64,000 bases of DNA, from positions 529,807 through 593,806 of the forward strand of contig JAYKAV010002553.1 in the NCBI GenBank assembly GCA_035582835.1, written 5' to 3'. Positions 50,901 to 63,708 of this stretch are shown here, in pieces. The notes below the pieces were generated by a model. The model ran no database searches. It was not told where the DNA came from and saw only the letters and a list, made by a program, of their open reading frames with translations. Source of the stretch: Phoebastria nigripes (taxonomy: Eukaryota > Chordata > Aves > Procellariiformes > Diomedeidae). Positions within the stretch are counted from its first letter, which is position 1. Each line of letters begins with the position of its first letter. Position numbers and translations under genes: made by a program.

Positions 50901-52576
50901 TAGAATTAGTATATTAATCAATAGAAAACAGTGGAGAGGGGAGAAGCATACTGGGAAATCACCTTTAATATTTTGCACTTTAGAATCTCCATGTAATTAA
51001 TATTCAGCATGGCACACTTGCACTTCTTGTTACATTCATTGTTACATTCAGTAAGAAGAGCCCAGAGATGAGTCCTTAGTCAAAGACTGTAATGCTCCAG
51101 TATCATAAACACACAGTCAGACATAAGAAGTCTCTGAATTTGGCAGGGGGAAAGTGGGGCTGAAATCACATCTTTCCACAAAATGCAATGTTTTGACTCA
51201 TCTTTTAAAAAGGTTATGTAGATGAAAGAAAAGGGCAGAGTAACATGACAGCAAAGTCTAAACTATGGATCCCCTCAGTTCCATGTACTGAACCTGAGAG
51301 CACAGTTTCACCAGTGTCAGAGTTTATTATTCTGGAGCTATTTAGACCCCACCACATGGCAGTCTGGTCCAAGTTCATGTCAGGACAGTCAATTCCAAGA
51401 CTCGCAGCCTCTAAGCAAGAGCACCATCTCAGAAACAAGGAGTGGTTTGCTGCATGCACATAACTGGGAGATATGACCTGTTCCCAGCTCTGCCCCAGCA
51501 CTGATCTACCCTGCAGTCCTTGCACAAGCATTGTGACCTCTGTTCATCAACACCAGATAAACATGGTGAACCACTGAACAAGAAAGACTTTTGCTGTGCT
51601 GCAAATAGTGGTTGTCAGGAGCCACTTCCTCGGAAGACAAAGACTCTTAAATATTTTATGAGCCAGGCAGGTCTCCATTGCTGGTTCCAAGACCATCACA
51701 CAGCTGTACAATAATTTTTCGAAGGTCACTGTCTCACTCTGAGCAGGACAGGCAGAGAAGATCCTATCATTCCAACAAGAAAAGAAGTGGAAAGGTACAG
51801 TAATATAGTTTTATCCATAATAATATGATTCCTTTGCTTGTGCCTATGCAAGCTAAACTTTTCTGCACTGCATTACCTCCACCAGACCAGTGCATACGCA
51901 ATGCAAATCAACCGTCGAGCAGTATTTGTACTACAATAATAACTTGGAAGAACTTGTTTAATATCAGAAGACTTAGTGGAGCAGATGAATGGCTCTGACA
52001 TGATATCCATGGGATAGAAATTCAATTAAAAACTGCAAGCGGCACAAGAGTGGTAGTTATTGTTCAACATGTACCATGGGGCCTTTGCTGAAATACAGCT
52101 ATTAGCTGTACTGGTTGAGAAATTCTGTTTTCCTTTATGGCAATCTGTTAGCTTGTAGAAAGTTAAATTAATAAAAACACAGAATCACTCTCACATTACG
52201 AGAACACAGCAAAGCCAAGGGCTAGTTGTGTATTTTATAATTATGGATTAAGTGCATTATGCCAAGGAAATTAAAGAGATGCCACAATTATAATAAAAAT
52301 GAAAGATTGTCTGGCTTTAAAGGCTGATGGTGTGACTATTGCATGCAGAGCATGCTGGTTTGCCCATCCTTGTCTTCCCCCATCACAGCTCTCCAGGATG
52401 CTAACAATTATTCCTAATGCTAGCAGCTACATTGACCATGTGTTCAGCCCTTGGTGGAGATACACTTGCATGAGAAAGCTACCTCCCCTCCTGTTAGCAG
52501 CATCTCAAATCCATCTTCTGTCTTGGAAAGTTAGTTTTGTCCCCAAAGAACGCGGAAAAGAAGGATGGAAGGAGAA

Positions 52577-52602
52577 TTTTTTTTTTTTTTTTTTTTTTTT
52601 TT
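52577..52602. repeat. Poly(T) tract, 26 bases
   Basis: A simple homopolymer with no flanking element recognised. Confidence 0.9.
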
Positions 52603-53624
52603 GATAGATGGAGGACAAAGCTCAGTGGGAAGTAACTCCCCAAGCCCATCCAACTTTTGCCAAGACCCAAAGATGGGACAGGCAGGGATCTCAGGATGAA
52701 AATTTCCTCCTGGGGAGGGAAGAATCAGGCCTGATCAACAAGGAACTGACACAAATGTTTTTCATTAAAACTGCAAGGGAGCATGCTCACATCACTGATT
52801 TCCAGACATTTGGCTTCAGGGTCCCAGTAGAGAAAAAGCTAGGTCTGAATCACCCTGTAACTCTGAGCCTACATCTTTGCAGTCAATGTGGTACCACATC
52901 TGAGAGCACACGTATTTCATCTCTTGTAGAACACAGCTTTCCCCACCAGCAGAAGTAACTAATGGGACAACTAAGTAACTAAATAGCCATGACATCTTCT
53001 GGACATGGGACTACTTTTTGACTTACCCATAATCATCAGGAAGCCTGTAGCATACCAAGAGACTTCCAGTGAAGTCTGGCTTCCCCAAAAGCAGTCCCAA
53101 GTGCCCAGTCAGACCACCATTGCACTTCCTCAGCAGCAATGTCCCTTCCCTTTCACCACTCACCAGCCATCACTTCCAGATCTGAGCTACCCTCTCAGCT
53201 GTGCCTACACCACAGGAAAGCGCTATCAGTGGGCCAAAAATAGGTGATCAAGAGGAAAGTGGCCCAGACAACAATACAGTGCCTTCATCCCTTTGTTCAT
53301 CTAAGAGAAGCCATCTACTCAGGCTATACTCAAGAGCCACAACTAAATCAGACTGAACAAATTCAGGAGGACAAGCCGTGTCTCTGGGCTCAACAGTTCT
53401 GGCAAAAGAGCACCACAGTTCTCTTATTCTTTCTAGACTCTCTTAACCAAACTCAGCAACACAGTTTTGCCTTCTCCAGACAGGACCATCTTCTCTCAGT
53501 CTATGCAAGCCTTTGGCCTCTCTCTGCAGAGACTGCCAACACATGGCATGCCCTGGAGTAGCTCAAAGACTCCCTTAGATCCCTGCTGCTAATAGTGAAA
53601 ATCACACTGGTCTTCACAGAAGAA

Positions 53625-53718
53625 GAAAAAAACCAACCAAACAAACAAAAAAACCCAAACCAACACCACACCAAAACACCATAAACCAAAAAAACCCAAA
53701 AGAGACACGAACACACAC
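53625..53718. repeat. A/C-rich low-complexity run
   Basis: Imperfect AACCA, AAAC and CCAAA units grade into a short ACACAC run. Equivalent G/T-rich runs occur near 975-1015 and 23855-23883. Confidence 0.85.
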
Positions 53719-56700
53719 ACACTTTTAAAATCTGACTTTGGAATGCTGCATGGTAATGTGACTATTTCAAGTCTCTACTCAGAGGGTTTCCTGATCTCAT
53801 TTCTAACAGTGGACAGCTAAATCTATGTTCTCAAATCTGTATCCATCTTACCTCTCCTGAGCAGAAAACATGAATTCTTAATCTCCCCCTTTTCACTCCT
53901 TTCTTAGGAACGTTGTTGCTGCTGTTGTATGAGCAAGTACAATTATAAATTCCTTTCTGCAAGTGGATTATCAACCCTTGTAGGAATAACCTTTCATGGA
54001 TGGCAAAGTTCACAATGCTATTTTTTCCCTGTCAGGAGCTAGATGCATCATGCTGCTCAAAACTAAAACAACCTTAACACTCATCTGTAATAACATGTGA
54101 CAGCTGCCATGTTTCTAGGACTCCAAATGGAACTAGGGATCTCAGACTAGTCACTTGGATCCATCTGGTTTGACAGGGTACACCTGCCTTGGACTGAACA
54201 CATCCTGGTTATTGGTAGCAGATATGAGCACAGTGCATGGGGAAGCAGTAAGTGGTGCGGATACTCTGCAAGCAGCTCTTCTGCCTCCAGAGAATTAAGC
54301 AGTTATCTTACTATGCCAGATTGTTTTTTGTTGTCAAGTTGAGGATTTTAGCAACCAGTCTTTGAATAGAGATTTCAGTTGCTCCCAAGAGCTGTGTTTA
54401 TTACCTATGCTGTATAAATACAATGCCCTTTGCTCTAGGGAATGACCTAGCAGACGATGCCATGTTTCCATAGTACAAGAACTCTTCAAGTCTAGTGCCT
54501 TCATAAATGCTGCACAGGCCAGAGGGTAGGGAGTTAGGGAGAATGAAGAGCGCTCTGTTCCCTCTCCTTCCACACAGCTTAGCAGATGGACTGTGCTAAG
54601 TGGAGAAGGATAAGCACGTTACCACCAGGCTTTCAAAGGAGAGATCTCTGGAGGTACCCAGACATATTGGAGATGATGCATGGCAAAGGGCTACATCATC
54701 CTGAGTTTGAGAGGCAATATAAAGAGCTTCCACACACGGTTCTGCCAGCACCTATAAACCAGGCCATGAGCATCTACTCTTTTTTTTCCCCCCGTAAGAG
54801 TTACTACCTCTGGCTGGAAGCACTCACTAGGATCATGAAAACATTTTTTTGTCAACTTGCTTCAGTTTCCCCACTGAAGAGAAAAGAGGAGATGAGCATG
54901 GAGATATCAATTCATCTTTGCAGAAAGCATCTTCTGAGCTTATTTGCATAAATGAAATAGCTAGTGTGACCAACGAGACCACATAAGCATAGAAAAGGAA
55001 AATAAAGCCACAACTCNATCAATTTCCTAGGTTACATTCAGATCTGTCCAATACAGGCACTTAGCTGAAGAATCATAACTTCTATTTCAAAAGCATGAAG
55101 AGCTATTTGACCACCTGCTGTCCAAGACTGCCAGGCCATTGGTCCGTACATAAGCCACAAAGAGAAATCATCACAATTCCATTGCAGGCAAGTAACAGCG
55201 GTATCATCAGTGTGGCCCTGCGTCACCAGAGGGAGAGTCTCCCACTTTCACTGCAACTCCAGGGCCAGCAACAGCATGAGGGTCTGCACAAGCTGCCTGC
55301 TGACAGTGTCACCTGGGCTGCCTCAATGCGCAGTGTATCAGTGTGCAGAACAAATGAACCAGCAGCCTTGTTTGTCATCATCTGTGCTCACCAGCAACCG
55401 CCCTCCACTTCTACCATGTCAGCTCAGCAGCATCCTAACAAAGAAAAAGAGAAATCCTTCCCTTGCTCCTGCCGCATGCTCACCTCACCTTCAATCCCCA
55501 AACATTGATAGAAAGGATTAAAGAGAGTGCTGCTTAAAATAAAATGGATATAGGATTCAAAACCAATTACCAAAGCATAATCTTGCTCAGATGGGCATGC
55601 TAAGAATAATTACTATACACAAGATGAATGCTTGTTGGAGACACATTACAGAAGACTGCATAATTAAATATAGCAACCAATCCTCATTTATCTACCAAGC
55701 AATTCACATTTAAAAGCTCACCTGCATGTGTTTGGGCAAAAGCCACTTGGGAGTTATCACAGCAGTTGAAAGTTTGGGGAACAGCAAAAACAGAAAAATA
55801 AAAAATAGCAGGAAAAGTAATCAGCTTGTCACCAGAAAAAAGAAGGGGACAGTAGAATCCTGCTCTGGGCATTATTTGCCCTTTAAAATAATATCCTTTG
55901 AGAGAAGTGAAAACATCTTTGATGTCAGCTTACACTTGGTCCAAACAAAAATTCTTTCTAGAAAGGAACAAACTGATGCAGAAGCAAGAGGGGGCATTGT
56001 GCCAGGCACAGTTTTCTCAAGATGTTGGCTGCAGTGTCTGTGGACTTGAGGAAAACAACAAAGGCAACCACTGTCACCACACCCCAACAGCTCCCTCACT
56101 TTGCACCAGTCTTCCCTTATCCACTCAGCCAAGCGACAACTGACACCAAGCATAGGTGTGCCAGAGTGGCGATCAAATCAAGGATACCTTTAGTCTTCTG
56201 CACTCATACTGTTCCCCTCCCTTAGCATACAGTATCAGACACACCGGCCCCAGATCTCGCTTGCATGCCACAGCAATCAGCTACAGACACTGCAGCATTA
56301 TTTCTATTATTTCAGCAAAGCAAATGGAAGTGAGGGACATCTCACAATTTGCTTCATAAAAAAAGACTCTGATGGAATAAAGTCATGTTTGCAGAATGTA
56401 AACAGAGATTTCATAGCACCAAGTCTTCATTTTTATCACATCAAATAGCTCTTTCTTTCTAAAGGGAACTCTGAGGAAGGATAACTAAAGCTTTTTAAGA
56501 CTTGCTGCAGCTTTGGATTTATGATGGCAAACCATTTTTTTTCCTAAACTACTTGCAACAAATGTTGCTAGGCAGAAAAAGCCAATATAAACACTTGTAA
56601 ATGCTCTACTGAGAGGCAGAAAGGTAGAAGGCAACTAGTGCTGAAATGACTAGATGAGGTTTTGATTTTAAAACCCTATAAACAACATAACAAGTATTTA

Positions 56701-57866
56701 ATGGCAGGGAATCAAAGACAGCTTTTTCTCCTTAATGCATGAGGATCTGCAATCCAATACAAATATAAACTGTGCCTTATTTTGTGCAGTGTGCATTCTA
56801 CCACTGCACCTGAAAATACATTAGAGAAGTAAATAATACAGTTGCAAAGCTAAAATAAAATATCCTAGTCTGGGAAGAGAAATTAAAACATCTGTACAAA
56901 GGGCAGAGAGCTATTTTCAGTTAACTAATAACATGAGGAAACACAAGCCAGTAGTTCCAAAATGCAGAGCCTTTTTTTTTGTGCCAGAACAGTCAGACCA
57001 GCCAAGCCTGTGCCTTTGCAAAATAGTATTTCAGTTCCTGCTGTAGAAAAGCTGCATGCTTTACCTGTACCCCCCTGATCTTACACCCACAGCAAATAAA
57101 ATCCTCCAACATTAATCTACTGTTCACAGTCTCCCATTTCAGTCCATAACTGAGGAACAAAGCCATGGAATTTGCACATTTTGATTTTGTTCCCCTTGAG
57201 CCAAGAGGAATTTTTCCAGGAGAAGCAATCAAAGAAGGAGCTGGGCACCTCACCCAATTTTCATAAGCAGTACAGTGTGTTTAACCCTACAGCTGCCCTT
57301 ATCCCTGCGAAGGCAGACAGGATCTTCATCTGCAGGGACCTTCTTATTGCAATGCTGATGCAGTGTCCTGACCACCTGCCATTCAATGTACTAAGCATCT
57401 TCATCCCTAATTGGTGATGAGGAGTTGGGGCCACTCAGCACTATTTGCAGTTTGATAACAGCTCCCAGGTGATGCGAAGCCTGATGAAGGCTGCACCCAG
57501 TTTGCAGATGCACCCACACGGTACAGAGGCCAGCAGGCACCACAGTAGTAACAACAAATGGATGCATCTATACTGATGGGCGCAGGTAAACCTTGGCTCC
57601 TCTGTTCACCCTTGGGGCTGGTTGCATTTGAGGTATCTGCAAGGTGGAAGCTTAATAAGCTATTTTACAGCAGCACTGAGCTCAAGTAAAGATTCTCCTT
57701 TCCCTTAGGCACCAGCCAGCTCCATGCACACGCAGAGAGCTTGAGTCTGTCTGCGTCCATCCAGGGAGACACTCATCAGCCTTTGACAGAGTTGAAAAGG
57801 AAGCAAAACCTTCTCAACCCTCAGTCTTGAGAAGGAAAACTCTCTGCTTTTGAGGGTCCTTTAAGG

Positions 57867-57908
<42 letters not shown>
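57867..57908. repeat. Poly(A) tract, 42 bases
   Basis: The longest clean homopolymer in the window. The sequence before it (a TCTTGAGAAGG-like pair near 57820) is not a retroposed gene or SINE that I recognise. Confidence 0.92.
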
Positions 57909-57911
<3 letters not shown>

Positions 57912-60867
57912 ATCCATGTGAATGAGCCAGTGATTTATTTCATCCCCCTGAATTTTATGCTTTCAGGTCTTTTTGCAAATAATTATAATGCCATGAAAGG
58001 GAAAGTGAGGAACAAAAGAGCTCCAAGGCTTGGTTTTCATCATCAAGGAATCATGGCTGCAATTTGAAATTTCACAGGTACCGAGGCTCTCAGACATGTA
58101 GCCTGTCTTTCAGTTTCACTGAATTTGGCCAACTCAGCCCAGAGTCCATTTACTGCAGCATCAAAAATGAAATGCAGTTCTAGCAGCAGTGCAAATCAGA
58201 TCACATAATTGAAAAACTATAAGTATTAGTAAAGACTGAATACGTTTCCAGCCAACAAGCAATACTTCAAACTACATTGTGGACTCAATGTAGAAATTAT
58301 TGAGTAAGATTCTCTGGCCTGCACTACACGACTAGATTATTATCATTACTTTTTCTCTGCGCTTTAAATCTATGAATCTGAGGACNTGCAGAACTGCATT
58401 CCTATGAGGAGCACCCTCTTGACACTTCCCTTCCCACATTATAAACAGGAACATGAGAATTTTGAGGACATTGGATTTGGTATCATGTGAGAAGAGAAGA
58501 ATCACCCAAACAAGAATCATTAAAGAGTGGAAAAACCTGCTGCCTTACAAAAAACTTCTGGTGTTTAATCAGGGTGTGAGTACCTGCTTGGGGAAGTAGA
58601 GGGCCTTTAAAGCCACCCGGTCCACAAGAGTACAAGAAGAGCCAAAACCTGATAACCTAAGGTTAGACAAGTATGGGTAAGAGGGTGGTTTTTTTTCTAT
58701 TTGGGGTGTTGTTTTTTTTATTAAATAGGAAGGGCAATTGTTCCAGGCAGACTGTACTAATGGTTGAGGTAAATTCTTCATCACTGCTAATTTTTCAATC
58801 AAGATGGGATGTTTTCCCAAGAGTTTTGCTCTCGATCAAGCAGGTATTAGTCTGAGGAATTAATCTCTGCTTGGTATCTGTGACAAGTGATTTTCTTCTC
58901 CTTCATCATCTTGCACAGTGTCTGAGCACAATGCTCCTCCTGCCTTTATAACCTAGGAATTGTTTTAATAGTTACACATCAATGAGTAACCAGTGACACG
59001 GCTCTTACTTCACAGTTTATCCACATAGCTGCTTCGAGACAAACATTTTTTCATTTAGGATTACACCAAGAGTGTAACCCAGTATTTTCAAAAAGTATCT
59101 GCTCCGAGGAAGACTCTAGTGTCAAAAGACTCCTTCTCTAAAGTTTATCTTACCATGATACTATCCCACTCTGCATGCACGTAACTAATCACTTAATATT
59201 TTTACTCCATGAAGCTGGGTGACTACTGGAAAGCAAAGCAACAGCCTGTTCCAGTCAACCAGGTCATACAAGGTCTCTCTTTTTAGCATGGTCCCTCCTA
59301 CGCTAGCACCATGAGCTAAAGAAATCACTAGCAAGGTGTCCTTGCCTGCATTCACCACTTTCCCTAGCATTGTGTCTAAAAATCTTCCATTGCCTAGCTT
59401 TAAAAACACAGCAGCATTTAGGTTTAAACACCGATTTTGCCACAGCTTCAGGCCTCTTCAAGAAAGAAAAGCTAGATTCAGAGTTGCTCAAGATCATTCA
59501 CATTTCAAACACAACTTTTTATACTCTTCCACCAGCCATTCAGCCAGCACATTGTTGGCTCTGATAGCACTTGCATGTTTCTAGCATTGGTCCAACATCA
59601 GCTAGCTGATTTTTGCCCTCTATGGTCTCCATTGTGTAATTAGCTGGGGAGGAGGTCAAAGAGGTGAGATCACAATTTTTCATGCTCTCGAGCCATCAGA
59701 CCCATGCAACCTATCAAACTGCACATCTGCAGTGCAATATTTTGCTTGTTGATGGGATCTAAATTGAAACTAATGCACTGCAGAGAGCATGGCCTCAGTC
59801 TCAAGTTAACACTTGTTATTGCACATTGCCCAATTTCCACGCTGGCTTCACTATCTCATTTACATAATATTCTAATGGAGACATTTCAAAACAAGGTAGG
59901 ATGGGTCACAAGATGCAACAATGTGCTGAATGCACTCAAGCAAAAATTATTCAACCTCTTGGCTCCTTCCATAGTCAGCTTCTAATATGAAGCCTGTTGT
60001 GCTGCTCTTCCCAAGGGATATGGGTGGGAGGCTCTCCTATCACTGGACCAAAGAAATAGGGTTAAAAAAAGCCTTCAATGTTCTCCCTCCCTCCCAAAGG
60101 CAAGACTAACTAGAACAAGACATCTACTTCAGAAGGCTGTCTAGCATGTACCTAAGGTCTTTTAAAATGGAGGCTTCCCACCTTCCCAAGCAATCCATGC
60201 TCAGCTTTAAGGAGGTTTTTCCTAAAACCCGCCTCTGCACTGCTGCAAATTACTCAGTAACTGGAGAATAGATATTGGGGGGCTGGGGGCAGGCAAGGGG
60301 GGGAATGGTTGTGCTGTGTATATTTATATACTTACATGACTGTTATAAGAACAAAGTGTCCAACTATTTTTTCCTTAACTGAGCTACTGTGGCCTGGCAC
60401 CTCTTTACTAAAATTACCTCCACTTACAGATGTTACCATAGCATTTGTTGCCATACCAAGGCATACTTCATAGGTGATGTCATTTACCACCAGACAAGGC
60501 ATCATGTGTCATACAGAAGAACGCTGGAGCTATCTACCAGTTCTGAGTCCCGAGTCTTGCACATTTCTTCAAGAGTATCTATCACCTCCAGAAGACCCCA
60601 CACAGGTTATGCATTATTGGAAGCTTTGGAGGAAATCCCTGCCTGAGCTCTGTAGCACAGCATCTGCACCCAGAAGTCAGAGCTCTGCCTTGGCACCCAG
60701 CCCAAGCAGCAGCTCTTACCAGTTTCTCCTGAGGCACAGATGGCCACACAGCTGCCCCAGGGTTTGCTCAGGGGAGTTTCTTGGGCTAAGTACCTGATAC
60801 ATGAAGACAAGTTTCCCTTCATTACATTTACAAGGCCTGACCCAAAATCTGGAAAAGTGCCTTCCTT

Positions 60868-60940
60868 AGAATCATAGGATCATGGAATAGTTTGGGTTGG
60901 AAGGGACCTTTAAAGGTCACCTAGTCCAACCCCCNGCCCC
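60868..60940 (-). mobile_element. CR1 LINE 3' end, antisense, very short
   Basis: AGAATCATAGGATCATGG, then TTTGGGTTGGAAGGGACC and CACCTAGTCCAACCCCC, is the reverse complement of a CR1 3' terminus. Only about 73 bp are recognisable, a severe 5' truncation. It is close in sequence to the 3' end of the long CR1 at 47.9 kb, so it is probably from a similar subfamily. Confidence 0.88.
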
Positions 60941-61137
60941 AAATTTGGATCCTATGTGTAAATAGGTTCCTCTACATATTTCCTCTCTCCAGGTTAAATA
61001 ATCATTGTAGAGTCACTAGCCGTGCACAAATTCTTCACATCTCTTCTACCAAGCTTCCTTAACCCTTCTGAGAAATATTTGCAGCTCAAGTGAACCTTAG
61101 CCCTCCGCTGTGTATCATCAACAACAATGCATCATTG

Positions 61138-61142
61138 AGCAC
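61138..61142. repeat. Target site duplication of the 61.1 kb LTR, left copy
   Basis: AGCAC, repeated exactly at 61712-61716. Confidence 0.88.
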
Positions 61143-61711
61143 TATCCTTGTTTCCTGGGATAAGAGTTAATTTTCTTCCTAGTAGTTGGTAGAGTGCTAT
61201 GTTTTGGATTTAGTANGAGAATAATGTTGATAGCACACTGATGTTTTAGTTGTTGCTAAGTAATGTTTACACTAGTCAAGGACTTTTCAGCTTCCCATGC
61301 TCTGCCAGGTGCACAAGAAGCTGGGAGGGAGCATAGTCAGGACAGCTAACCCAACTGACCAAAGGGATATCCCATACCATATGACATCATGCTCAGTATA
61401 TAAAGCTGGGGGAAGAAGAAAGGGGGAACGTTTGGAGTGATGGCGTTTGTTTCCCAAGTAACCATTACGCATGATGGAGCCCTGCTTTCCTGGAGATGGC
61501 TGAACACCTGCCTGCCCATGGGAAGTAGTGAATGAATTCCTTGTTTTGCTTTGCTTGTGTGTGCGGCTTTTGCCTTACCTATTAAACTGTCTTTATCTCA
61601 AGCCATGAGTTTTCTCACTTTTACCTTTCCGATTCTCTCCCCCATCCCACCGGGCAGAGTGAGCAAGCGGCTGTGTGATGCTTAGTTGCTGGCTGGGGTT
61701 AAACCACGACA
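61143..61711 (+). mobile_element. Solo LTR, ERVL-like, plus strand
   Basis: 569 bp between perfect 5-bp duplications AGCAC. It closely follows the 45747-46321 copy along its whole length. The first bases are altered (TATCCTTG for the family's TGTCCTGG) and a few bases are missing just after them. It has TATATAAAG at 61397-61405, TGACATCA at 61382-61389 where a CRE would be TGACGTCA, and ATTAAA at 61581-61586. It ends GGTTAAACCACGACA. No internal retroviral sequence is attached. It lies antisense to the host gene. Confidence 0.92.
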
Positions 61712-61716
61712 AGCAC
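61712..61716. repeat. Target site duplication of the 61.1 kb LTR, right copy
   Basis: AGCAC, identical to 61138-61142. Confidence 0.88.
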
Positions 61717-63295
61717 TAATCCTTAAAGTATGTACACATAGCAATAACCTGCGAGCCTTTTCCTGATATGTGGGCACAGTTTTACAGATAAATTTAATAG
61801 CAGGCAAGGAAATTTTAGGGGTCTGGATGGCTTGTGCTTGCACTCACTTTCTACTACTTCTGGAAGCAGATGTATGGGAAAGTAGTTTTTAAACAAAGTC
61901 CTTTGCATTGGGTTAATTTTTTGCAAAAGCTGGAGCCAGAGTTGACCTTCTGACATGTTTTTTCTTGTGCCTACTCCCAAGATCCCTTGCAGATTTTTGC
62001 AAAGAGCAAAGGCAAAAGTTCAGACATATAGAAAGAAATCAATGTACTTCTGACTTCAGTCAGCCCTGAAGTGTATTCTCAGATTTCTGCTGCACAGAAA
62101 CAAAAAGGTTTTGGGGAAGCATCCAGCCTGTAAGATTCTAACCAGATTTTTTTCTGGATTATTTGGCCACAGTGAAAAGTTCCAGACAATAAGCAGCAGG
62201 AGAGAGAGGAAGGTTAAAAACACACTCCAAAATCATCACAATACATTTTTTCTTGTCCTAAATAGACAGAGGCCCTGGGCCAAATTGCAAAGGGGAATCA
62301 AGCGCAACTCACGTTTTTCCTGGCCCTTTCACCTACAAAAGTTTCTTTACTCTCACAGTATCCTGAACTCCCCTTACATTCCAACATGTCATCAACGATG
62401 TTCCCGTTCTATCCAGGTGTATGCAATTCCCTGTGAAATTACACGCATGGCAGACCATATCTTAAACAGTCAAAAGACAGAATTATAGAAGTGAAGCAAC
62501 AAAGAGCAGAGACCAATGTGTCAGCCCTGATCACCTCTGCTCCACACATTCATTTTCCATACAGAGATCTGGAAAATCTCCTTCACACACTGGACTGTAG
62601 CCACCATCCTTGCTTGCATGGGCCACACGTCACTGCACACCTTCCTGACCAGGCACAAACAACAGATGCTTTTAGAAGAGATGCGTGTGCTGCCCACACT
62701 CAAGTTGGGAAGAGCAAAACACTGGCTAGAAAACAATAGCCATTCTGTGCAGCAGTCAGGCCTGCTCCCTCTGAACTCTAAGCCAGCACAAACAGCAAAG
62801 GCTCCACACCCCTGAGTTTCTGAGAGAGCACAAAGCAGTCGTAACATTTAGATTCATGAGTTAAGATCACTTTATGCAACACTTCTAAAGGGAAATCCTG
62901 TGCCTCCCCACCTTGTTTGCAACTTCCTTACCTCGAGAACTATTAATCACATGAAGAAAAATCAAAACAAGGAAAGAAATACCTTACACTCCAGCTGTCC
63001 TTTGGAAAGCTTGTAAGTCATCATGTTAACTGAAATTCATTGAAGCCATTAAACCCATTTTTCCCCAAAGTCAGCTTTCTCCCTGAACTCCCCTACTGTT
63101 TGAAATGGCAAGGAGAGACAGTGGTAGGACCTATTTACACCTCTGTTTGAAGGTGAGTCTATACTATCTGATTTCTAATTCAGATCGATCCGTCACAATC
63201 AGGCACACAACATTGGTCCCTTAAACCACACATTCCCAGCAGCCTGACCATTGTGGTGTTGTCAAATCCCCTCCCTCCACTCACAAAGGCACCTT

Positions 63296-63480
63296 ATGCT
63301 AACTTTAGAGCAGCACTTTCTGAGATCAATGATAATTGACTGATTAAGTATGCCTAATGCTGCCAGAATGTGAGCTGATTGTGTAATGGTGCTAATTAGT
63401 AACTGCCAGAGCTCAATCCAATTATTAACCTTTATGAATGTCATTTTTAAAGATAAGCGTTTGCCACACAGCCTACTGCA
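63296..63480. promoter_or_regulatory. AT-rich block that may be a conserved noncoding element
   Basis: The block has no repeat or coding similarity and contains closely spaced GATAATTGAC, GATTAAG, GCTAATTAG and CAATTATTAAC motifs. The impression of conservation comes from texture only; an alignment is needed to decide. Confidence 0.2.
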
Positions 63481-63708
63481 GCATTTNTAATGGTTTTTGT
63501 CACACAGGATGAGAGGGAACACAGTGACCACTGAAGCTGAGATAAAGGTAGCACAAGAAGGAAGCCCTAGGAACAAAGGATTTTACCTTTGCTTCCTGCA
63601 AGTGATAGGAAGACTTTAACAATAGAAAGGTGGAACATCTGTGCCGAAGAATTCAAGAACCCCCTTTTTCCACGAGACCTGAGCTACTCAGGAATGCCAC
63701 TGCCAAGC

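Noticed and set aside
54850..54900. Possible antisense MIR tail (CTTCAGTTTCCCCACTG)
   Set aside because: A single short match with no supporting core.
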